Positions 52,051-59,947 of a DNA stretch of 64,000 nucleotides are shown piece by piece (position 1 is the stretch's first letter; each line of letters begins with the position of its first letter). A model generated the notes under the pieces. It was given only the letters and a program-made list of their open reading frames with translations. It had not been told where the DNA came from and ran no database searches. This stretch comes from Hippasteria phrygiana (Eukaryota > Echinodermata > Asteroidea > Valvatida > Goniasteridae): positions 2,976,001 through 3,040,000 of the forward strand of contig JAZGUH010000103.1 in assembly GCA_037893225.1 (NCBI GenBank). The letters are read 5' to 3'. A program made the translations under genes and the position numbers.

Positions 52051-53260
52051 TCTGACAACCAATTTAAGTCATCTTCTCTCAGTAGCCCCAACACCTGTTA
52101 ATATTCCTGTGTTGCTAAAATGGCTGGAAGAGTATCCAAAGGTGCATGAGCGACAAATGTTGGCTGAAGGTTTCTTACATGGCTTTAAGCTCGGTTACTC
52201 TGGTCTTCGTTGTCCTCGCGAGTCTGAATGTTTACGCTCAGCATCCAATAATGTTGCGGCAACTTGGGATAAATTGAATTGAATCTCTGGGACGGATTGC
52301 AGGTCCGTTTGATTTTCCTCCTCTATCAACTTTGCAATGCTCTCCAATTGGGTTGATTCCAAAGCAACAGCCAGTGAGTGGCGATTAATCACTCATTTGT
52401 CCTTTCCTCCGGGTAGGTCCATAAATGATGGTATACCACATGAAATTTGTTTGGTTAATTATCTGGAATTTGATAGGGCAGTGAAATTGGTTCAGAGGGA
52501 AGGTGGGGGTGCACTGATAGCAAAGAGCGACATCAAATCAGCTTTTCGTCTACTTCCAATTTATCCAGGGGACTGTGATTTGCTGGGTTTCAAGTTTCAG
52601 GATAAGTACTTTGTTGATAAATGCTTGCCAATGGGAGCATCTATTAGCTGCTATTTATTTGAATGTTTTTTCAACATTCATGGAGTTTCGGGTGAAACAA
52701 GTTACACAATCTGATGCGGTGTGTCACTATCTCGATGACTTCCTATTTATCGGAAAAGCAAATTCCGCTGATTGTCGGGACTTGCTCCAAGCTTTCCAAA
52801 ATATGGTGCCAAAAAGGATATAGCCATGTGTTTGAAATTTCTAGATGAATTTAATGGCGTGTCAATGTTTCCTGACTCTTACTGGGTCACCAATACATCG
52901 CTTAAGCTTTTCACAGATGCAGCTCGTTCAGTTGGTTTTGGCCGTTATTTCTATGGTCATTGCTCACAGGGTTGTTGGCCGGAAGAGGTGGACGTTGAAT
53001 CAGTATCTATCGCATGGCTCAAATTGTTTCCAATTGTAACTGCTCTGGAATTGTGGGCCCCTCTGATGAAAAAAAAGGGTGTGAAATTCTAGTCTGACAA
53101 ACAGGCAGTTGTAGCAATCGTGAGTAGGCAATCCTCCAAATGTTCCCACATTATGAGACTGGTACATATATTAGTACTGGTAGCTTTAAAGAACAACATA
53201 ATTTTTAAGGCATGCTACATTCAGGGCACAGTTCCAATGGAATTTCAGATGCAGAAATAA
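52050..53260 (+). pseudogene. RT-RNase H of the YR retrotransposon (broken, internally deleted)
   Basis: The order is: FLHGFKLGYSGLRCP (52160-52200), GRIAGPFDFPPLS (near 52290), WRLITHLSFPPGRSINDG (52380-52430), GALIAKSDIKSAFRLLPIYP with the first catalytic Asp (52510-52565), LPMGASISCYLFE (52625-52665), and the catalytic YLDDFLFIG (52728-52754). Right after LLQAFQNM the text jumps to the KFLDEFNGVS segment that normally precedes RNase H, so the RT thumb/connection of about 100-150 residues is missing. RNase H follows with LFTDAARS, ITALELW-like VTALELW, an in-frame TAG, then SDKQAVVAIVSRQSSK. At least four frame changes and one stop make it inactive. Confidence 0.8.
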
Positions 53261-53293
53261 CACCACTACTTCCACGGCTTCTCTAGAGGAATT

Positions 53294-53312
53294 GGGGGGG
53301 GGGGGGGGGGGG
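53294..53312 (+). repeat. G19 homopolymer
   Basis: A run of 19 G residues between the RNase H remnant and the recombinase. It could form a G-quadruplex, or it could be a length artefact of sequencing. Confidence 0.9.
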
Positions 53313-53344
53313 ACAGATTGATAAACTTGGGAGTAAACCAAGAA

Positions 53345-54100
53345 GACACAAGCAACTTATGATTCCGGCTGGGTGAAGTTCACCGAATTTTGTTCCAAAT
53401 TTGGATTCTCCACCAATCTTCCTGTTCAGGTTGAGGTTATCTGTAGTTTCATAGCGTATTTGTCATTACAAACTTTGCACATGCCACAATGTCTGCATAT
53501 CTGTCGGGGATTGGTTTCAGGTACAAAGTTCAGGGACTGGATGACCCAACAAATTGTTTCCTTGTGGGGTTGATGTTAGATGGAGTTCGCAAAGGTAGAT
53601 GCTCGCAACTGCTAATTACCCTAAGCCATTTAGGCAAAATTCTTGGGATCTTGCAACACATTTCGCTCTTCTCAATACTAATATTTGTTGTTCAAAGCCA
53701 ATTTTTCCCTAATGTTTTTTGTTTTTTTTAAGAATACGGGAGGCGGCGGCTACTTCGAAAGCATCCGTACAGAGATCGGTATTGCGGCGTTATGATGTTG
53801 TATTCCAGGTACGCGAAAAGGTGGAAGTCCTGGTGATTAACTTTAGATTGTCGAAAAATAACCAGTTTGGGGAACAGCAGCAGGTGGTGGTGCATGTCTC
53901 ATCAAAACAAAAACTGGTGTCCAATAGGGGGCTTTGGTAGTCCCAAAAGTGTTCTTTTGGGTTGGGACAGTGTTATGGTCTTTAACATTATTTTGCAAGT
54001 TTGGCATACAATTATTAAATAAGCTTTGGTATTGATCCTGCTATTGTCATGCGCATTTTAAGCAGGAGCGATAATTTCGCTAAGAGATCTTTCACAAGAT
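53345..54100 (+). pseudogene. Tyrosine recombinase remnant of the YR retrotransposon
   Basis: The N-terminal SAM-like/core-binding part reads GWVKFTEFCSKFGFS..LP and SFIAYLSLQ, then after a frameshift SAYLSGIGFRYKVQGLDDPT..FLVGLMLDGVRKGR (53488-53595). The catalytic part resumes near 53720 with FLRIREAAAT, whose Arg sits where the first catalytic Arg of the family lies, then RYDVVFQ..LVINFRLSKNNQFG (53780-53870), matching the conserved SK-x-DQ beta region. Decayed text near 54045-54090 (CHAHF) may be the His-x-x-Arg box. The catalytic Tyr was not found. Such enzymes integrate the circular cDNA of DIRS-like elements; this copy is dead. Confidence 0.72.
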
Positions 54101-54769
54101 ATTTCCAAAAACAGCATGAATTATTTACAATATAATCGAGCGCACGTAATAAACAACAGAATTTTGATCAATCATTCAGTAAACAATGACAGCAGAGTCA
54201 AACACGTTGCGCCTTGAGAGTATGTGCTAGGCCTACATTGATCACCAGTGTTTGAATTCTCCAAGTTACAGTGAGGAGCAAAAAAAGAGATTATTAAAGG
54301 AGATGCAAGCTCGTTCGATGTTTCGACGTATCAGGTAGTGCATCTCTAATTGCACCTTGTAGTCTGAAAAGCAATAATTCATTTGCAATAAACCTGCATT
54401 GACTGATAGCAATTTTTTTTTTTTTTTTTTTTCATCTTGGGGTATCATGACTGTGGTGTGTTATTATACAAATAATGAATGTTTAGGAGTGCAATGGTAA
54501 GAATAATTTCATGAGGTGAATGATGGAATGGAGCATGTAACTAGTTTCTTTTTCCCATGTTCATGTATTATACTTCTTTATTTCTTAAAAGCTTGAAATA
54601 TGAATAAAGAACAAAATAGAAAGGCATACATTGTACCTTCTGACATTCTGTGTCCCTTTACAAAGTGACAGTTTACAAGTCCTACAGGTACACATTAATT
54701 AAACTAATAAGACATATACCGTACACAAACAAATCCAAGTTTATTCTACACAAGCTGAAGTCATCTTAC
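54101..54769. other. PRKDC intron, no gene seen
   Basis: AT-rich sequence with a T-run of about 20 at 54413-54432 and no supported gene. It ends at the donor of the exon 54770-54926. Confidence 0.55.
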
Positions 54770-54926
54770 CCTGAATACAGCCATGTCTGCTAGGTCTCTC
54801 TTGGCCGCTTTCTCCACAAGAATCTCGGCAATTTGTTGCAAAAAATGCTTCCTGAGCAGCAAACCCAATAGGTTTGACCCGAGGATTGTTGTGAGAGCTC
54901 CATTTGTTGAACGCCTCATGCAAGTC
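54770..54926 (-). CDS. PRKDC: PRKDC (DNA-PKcs) exon with one-base frameshift
   Basis: Acceptor TACTTTTCTCAG, donor AGG|GTAAGA, 157 bp. It starts in phase 0 with DLHEAFNKWSSHNNPRVKPI, which continues the previous exon and parallels the recalled human stretch with LFEVLLKW and a following H-x-N. In that frame the text degenerates after AFFATN, while from the same point the frame one base off reads FLQQIAEILVEKAAKRDLAD, then MAVFR. That fits the family (FLKQ..V in human) and ends in phase 0, as the next exon requires. The switch coincides with a six-base homopolymer (plus-strand A6, 54840-54845); the observed run is one base longer than the conserved frame allows. Either an assembly error or a genuine inactivating indel would explain it; the good splice sites and intact neighbours favour an error. 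Confidence 0.85.
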
Positions 54927-54993
54927 CTGAGAAAAGTATTTAGTAGTAAAAATGTCACCACTGTAATATTCTACCTCTCAGGGAATTAGAGTA

Positions 54994-55265
54994 CTGTGGC
55001 CTCATGGTCTAGTGCACTGGACTCAAGATCTTTTATCACAAATTGTTGGTTGAAGTCCTGCATAGTCAAGGTGCTTGTGTACTAGATAAAGACACTGTCA
55101 CAAATGTGACGTGTGATGTGAGGGCAGTAATGGCGTATGGGTTTGATTAGCCAATGTGCTTAACTTGCAACTGGGGCTGTATAACCTCACCAAGGAGCTG
55201 AGGTTTTCGGAATGATTGTTTGGCCTAATGAGCAGGATAAGTAGTAACTGTAAACACTGCTAAAT
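54994..55265 (+). repeat. tRNA-derived SINE-like repeat
   Basis: GTGGCCTCATGGTCTAGTGC resembles a tRNA A-box region. It is followed about 35 bp later by TGGTTGAAGTCCTG, a near B-box (GGTTCGAATCC type). After this comes GGTGCTTGTGTACTAGATAA..GACACTGTCAC, similar in wording to the body of many SINEs. The 3' end is a guess. It lies in the intron between the exons at 54770 and 56574. Confidence 0.5.
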
Positions 55266-55383
55266 GTATTTAGTATAACTAAAATTAACATTCTAAGTGT
55301 TAGTTATTATTCGTCAAACAATCCACATGGGAAACTGGCTAGGTAAATTTGAAAACATTTTCAAAGTGAACAAAGAAACTGCT

Positions 55384-55452
55384 AGAAACGGGATTCGAAC
55401 CTGCGACCTCCGGAATACCGTACCAGCGTTCTACCAACTGAGCTACATGTAT
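55384..55452 (-). pseudogene. tRNA-like pseudogene or SINE head
   Basis: On the minus strand there is a perfect A box TAGCTCAGTTGG (plus 55434-55445) and a perfect B box GGTTCGAATCC (plus 55391-55401) at tRNA-like spacing. A short CTGG/CCGG stem sits where the anticodon arm should be. The flanking seven-base acceptor strands (ATACATG and TTCTAGC) do not pair, the D stem is imperfect and the U33 position is not T. It is therefore not a working tRNA and is probably a tRNA-derived interspersed repeat with usable RNA polymerase III promoter boxes. Confidence 0.65.
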
Positions 55453-56147
55453 CTTGCCCTACATGTATGTTAGCGGTCTCTCAAATTGTCAGTATCTTTG
55501 TTCGGGTGGGCGCCAGTCAGAAGTCATAAATCCAGAATGCCGTTTAGCCAGGGATTACACCCAATTTTACGATACAACCTGGGAAGCGACATTGTGGGGA
55601 TCACTCAATGAGGATACGACTTTGTGATCCCCAAAAGTGTGACATTTTTTGGTATCCCTGTTACAACCTGACCTGTGTAATTTCCATCAAGTATCATTCA
55701 AATTGACTTCACACTATTTTTTACTTGTTTGGCAGGTACTTTGCTTTACACAATCACTCTTGGAGATAGAAGGCATTAGGAATGTGTTCGGAATTGCACA
55801 TTCTTATACATGTCATTATGCAACAGGGAGACTAAATATGTCAGTTTTGGACCCCAAATGTATATAATGACCCATATGTATGGTTGGGTTGATGCCCTGG
55901 TTTGTGTTGAAGGTTTTGGTTTTAAATATTTCTGAAAATTGCAGAAAATCTGATGCACATCGCCAAATAAATGAATGGGACAAATCACTCAATGGCATCC
56001 TGTGTTAAAAGCGAAAATAACATTCTTTCCACTGGTTTAGGATTTTTAAATTTTTACATCAGCAAAACCATTTTCTATAATATCACGTTTAATCACAGAA
56101 TTACAATAATATTTTCAGGTGATCTTTTTGGTTTGCCCTGATAGTAT
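55453..56147. other. PRKDC intron, hairpin but no gene
   Basis: Contains a GGGGATCAC...GTGATCCCC stem near 55596-55638 with a loop of about 25 bp, and otherwise AT-rich sequence. No gene seen. Confidence 0.5.
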
Positions 56148-56345
56148 ATTCCGCACAGTTCAATGACTTTGAGCTTCATTTTCTCAAAGCAAGGGGTTCT
56201 GACTTTAAAGGTTATGGCTACAGCAACACACATTACATCAAATTAAAGCTTTTTACCCATGTATTTTCCAGAAAAATTAACTCAATATTCAATTTTTGCT
56301 ACTTTTCACCCATTTCCACACCTTTTCTCAAAAGTGGGAAAACAT
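56148..56345 (+). repeat. Dispersed repeat copy B
   Basis: Partner of 46485-46700 in the same orientation, with the blocks TTTGAGCTTCATTTTCTCAAA and CAAATTAAAGCTTTTTACCC. It shows that the family is interspersed within the introns of this gene. Confidence 0.65.
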
Positions 56346-56573
56346 TTCCTTGCCTTTTCTCAAAGTGGGAAACAAATTCCCACTTGCATTCGCAGGGGAA
56401 AAAGTTGTGTAAGAAATGTGAAATGTGAATGGGAATCTTTATATGCAAAATTTCCCATTCCAAATCACAGTGTTTACTTTTAATTGCAATGTACTGTACA
56501 TAACTTCCTATATTGCTGGTGGGGCAAGCTTACACTCACTGGCTACTAGTCATCCTTGTATCCACTGTCATAC

Positions 56574-56725
56574 CTGGTGGTCACGGTACAAGTACTGGTT
56601 GAACTGTGCTGCATACTTGGCAAAGATGTTACGTCCTGCTTTGTCGAGTTCAAAGCGTGCATGGTCCACAGTTGGATCGATGGCCATGCGAGCGAAACGA
56701 TAAATGTTCTTTGCATGCTTAGCCC
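56574..56725 (-). CDS. PRKDC: PRKDC (DNA-PKcs) exon, N-terminal HEAT solenoid
   Basis: A 152-bp exon with acceptor CACTCAATGCAG and donor CAG|GTATGA. Two bases complete a codon, then 50 codons follow: AKHAKNIYRFARMAIDP, VDHARFELDKAGRNIFAKYA and AQFNQYLYRDHQ. The spacing matches my recollection of human DNA-PKcs, where KAIRPQIDLKRY is followed by AGLRLFALHASQF. The shared frame is AI-x-P, an R, AG-x3-FA-x2-A-x-QF. It ends in phase 0, fitting the exon at 54770-54926. Function: part of the ring-shaped N-terminal HEAT repeats of the end-joining kinase that contact Ku/DNA. The upstream exon would lie beyond the 40-bp minisatellite that begins about 220 bp away and was not found in this window. Confidence 0.9.
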
Positions 56726-56942
56726 CTGCATTGAGTGGAAAATTGTAAAGATGGGTTTCACATTTACAACCAAAATGTCCCCTAACCTGTCAGTTCAGTA
56801 GAAACTAGAAATTCCTCAGCGTAAAAACTAAGCAAACAAATTCCTGTGTAGAACCCCGAACAGCTTAAAGAGGATGTTGATTTCTGAGAGAAGTCTGTGT
56901 CATTTTCTAGTTTTAAGTAGACTGCGTATTGTACAATAAAAC

Positions 56943-59354
56943 AGCCCGTCCCGCACCACCAACATTCCGATCTTTGCCATCTCGCCTGTGCCACACCACC
57001 AACTTTCCGATCTTTCCTATCTCGCCCCGTCCTGCACCACCAACTTTCCGATCTTTCCAACCTCGCACATCCCGCACCACCAACTTTCCGATCTTTTCCT
57101 TCTCGCCCTGTCCCACACCACCAACTTTCCGATCTTTTCCATCTCGACCCGTCCCGCACCACAAACTTTCCTATCTTTCCCACCTCTTTCCCTCCGATCT
57201 ATCTCATGTTGCCAGTCCCTGCACCACCAACTTTCCGATCTTCCCATCTCGCTCATCCCGCAAAACTAAATGTCTGATCTTTCCCACCTCGCCCGTCCAG
57301 CAACACGAACTTTCTGATCTTACAAATCTTGCCTGTCCCGCAACACCAACTTTCCGTTCTTTTCCATCTCGCCTGTCCCGCACCACCAACTTTACGATCG
57401 TTTGCATCTCGCCCATCCCGCACGACCAACTTTCCGATCTTTCCCATCTCGCCTGTCCCGCACCACCAACTCACCAACTCACCATCTCACCTGTCCCGCA
57501 ACACCAACTTTTCCATCTCGCCCGTCTCGCACCACCACCTTTCCGATCTTTCCCATCTCACCCGTCCCGCAACACCAAGTTTCCGATCATTGGCATCTCG
57601 CCCGTCCCGTACCACCAACATTCCGATCTATCCTATGTTGCCCGTCCCGCAACACCAAGTTTCCGATCGTTCCCACCTCGCCTGTCCAGCAACACCAACT
57701 TTCAGATCTTTCCCATCTCGCCCATCCAGCAAAACCAACTTTCCGATCTTAACCATCTCACCCATCCCGAACCACAAATCTGTCCATCTCGTCCATCCCG
57801 TACCACGAACTTTTCCATATCGCCCGTCCCGCACCACCAACTTTCCGATCTTTCCCATCTCGGTTGTCCCGCACCACCAACTTTCCGATCTGTACCATCT
57901 CGCCCGTCCCGCACCAACTTTCCGATCTTTTTCGCATCTCGCCCTTCCCGCACCACAATCTTTCTGATCTTTCCCATCTTGCCCGTCCCGCACCACCAAC
58001 TCTACGATCTTTCCCATCTTGCCCGTCCTGCACCACCACTCTCCGATCTTTCCTATTTTGCCCCTTCCCGCACCACCATCTTTCCGATCTTTCCCATCTT
58101 GCCCGTCCTGCACCACCAACTATACGATCTTTCCCATCTCGCAAGTCCCGCACCACCAACTTTTCGATCTTTCCCATCTCGCCTGTCTCGCACCACCAAC
58201 TTTCCGATCTTTCCCATCTCACCTGTCCCGCACCACTACCTTTCCAATCTTTCCTATCTGGCCCGTCCCGCACCACATTCTTTTCGATCATTCCCCTGTT
58301 GCCCATCCTCCGATCCCGCACTACCAATCTCCGATCCTTACCATCTTGCCAGTCCCGCACCACCAACTGTAAAATTTTTCCATCTCACCCATCCCGAAGC
58401 ACCACTCTCCGATCTTTACCATCTTGCCCATCCCGCACCACCACTCTCCGATTTTTTTCGCATATCGCCCGTCTCGCACCACCAACTTTATGATCTTTTC
58501 TATCTCGCCAGTCCCGCACCATCATCTTTCCGATCTTTTCTATCTCGCCCGTCCCGCAACAGTAACTTTCCGATCTTTCCCACCTCGCCCGTCCATCAAC
58601 ATCAACTTTCCGATCTTTCTTATCTCGCCCGTCCCCCACCACCAACTTTCCTATCTTTCCCATCTCGCCTGTCCCCACAACCAACTTTCCAATCTTTCCC
58701 ATCTCGCCCGTCCCGCACCACCAACTTTCCAAACTTTTCCATCTCGCCCGTCCAGCACCACCAACTTTCAGATCTTAACCATCTCGCCCATCCCGCAGCA
58801 CCAACTTTTACATGTCGCCCATCCCGCACCACTAACTTTCCAATCTTTCCCATCTCGCCCGTCACGCACCACCAACTTTCCGATCTTTCCCATCTCAACC
58901 GTCCCGCACCACCAACTTTCCGATCTCGCCCGTCCCGCACCACCAACTTTACGATCCTTCCCATCTTACCCGTCCCGCACCACCAACTTTTACATCTTTC
59001 CCATCTCGCCCATCCCGCAACACTAACTTTCCGATCTTTTCCATCTCGCCCGTCCAGCACCACCAACTTTCCGATCTGAACCATCTCGCCCATCCCGCAA
59101 CACTAACTTTCCGATCTTTCCCATCTCGCCCATCTCGCAACACCAACTTTCCGATCTTTCCCATCTCGCCCATCCCGCACCACCAACTTTCCGATCTTTC
59201 CCATCTCACCTGTCCCGCACCACCAACTTTACGATCCTTCCCATCTCACCCGTCCCGCACCACCAACTTTCCAATCCTTCCCATCTCACCCGTCCTGCAA
59301 CACCAACTTTCCGATCTTTCCCAAATCACCAGTCCCGCACCACCACTTTCCGAT
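56943..59354. repeat. 40-bp minisatellite, block 1 (~60 units)
   Basis: The unit is CCCGCACCACCAACTTTCCG followed by ATCTTTCCCATCTCGCCCGT. Adjacent copies near 59094 and 59134 are exactly 40 bp apart, and units vary by substitutions and small indels (shortened forms near 57480 and 57780). The plus strand is pyrimidine-rich. Because 40 is not a multiple of 3 and the consensus lacks stops in all forward frames, a 716-codon frame (56929-59079) arises that encodes a 40-residue super-repeat cycling through all three frames. I treat this as a by-product, not a gene. The block lies in, or upstream of, a PRKDC intron. Confidence 0.95.
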
Positions 59355-59947
59355 AGGCATTTCAACTGTTCAAGAATGCAAAAAAGGAAGAGACATGGTT
59401 GACAAGAGAATGGAACATGTTTACAGTGGTTTTAATATATTTAGTAAGCTTGTACATGTATTTCATTTTCCGATGGATCGGTTGACAATTTGGGTTTCTT
59501 TTTTTCATCTCATTTTAAATTTGTAAAAATAGAAACAAATTCAAGGCGGCCTCATAAAAGGAAGGAAGCGGGCGAGGATGCTCAACATATTTGTTTTTAC
59601 TTCGCCTAAACACATGCCACAACCTTTAAATTTGTGACCTTCCATCAGAAGTGTTCGCACACACGTACATGTTAATTTTTCAGATTTCAATTTTCCGAAA
59701 TAAATCTAGATTAAAACAGGTTGTACACATGTTAAGACAATTGTTATCAAGGAGGCTCGGATATTTTCCAAGATTTTTCGGTTTCTGACCCATTTTGGAG
59801 GGGATATTTCCTTTGATTAATTGAAGAATTAATTAAATAGGCCTCATTTGAAAGAATATTTTCTGGATACTGCGACTGTTTTCTGTGGTTTTCCAGCAGG
59901 GACCATGCGAATTTGCATGTACACCGAAGCATGTTGTTCTCAAACAA
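59355..59947. other. Non-repeat island splitting the minisatellite
   Basis: About 590 bp unrelated to the 40-bp unit, AT-rich, with no convincing exon on either strand. The missing upstream PRKDC exon was looked for here and not seen. The island may be an insertion into a once continuous array, but no target duplication or terminal repeat was recognised. Confidence 0.7.

Larger units (their letters stand above)
51052..54100 (+). mobile_element. Decayed DIRS/Ngaro-type tyrosine-recombinase retrotransposon
   Basis: The domain order is gag-like with a CCHC-like Cys/His cluster, reverse transcriptase (YLDD), RNase H (TDAA, ALELW, SDKQAVVAI), then tyrosine recombinase. This is the organisation of DIRS and Ngaro elements. 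All are on the plus strand but broken into many frames by indels and stops, with an internal deletion in the RT. No protease or integrase is seen, as expected for this order. Terminal repeats, which would separate DIRS (inverted) from Ngaro (split direct), were not found, so the ends are approximate. It lies inside the PRKDC intron, antisense to that gene. Confidence 0.8.

Noticed and set aside
54783..54989. Plus-strand frame and the one-base-off minus frame across 54761-54961 as separate genes
   Set aside because: They are shadows of the PRKDC exon; the minus off-frame is real only after the homopolymer shift.
56782..57256. Minus-strand frames rich in GKIGKLVVRDG and SESWWCG
   Set aside because: Reverse translations of the 40-bp minisatellite, with no evidence of a gene.
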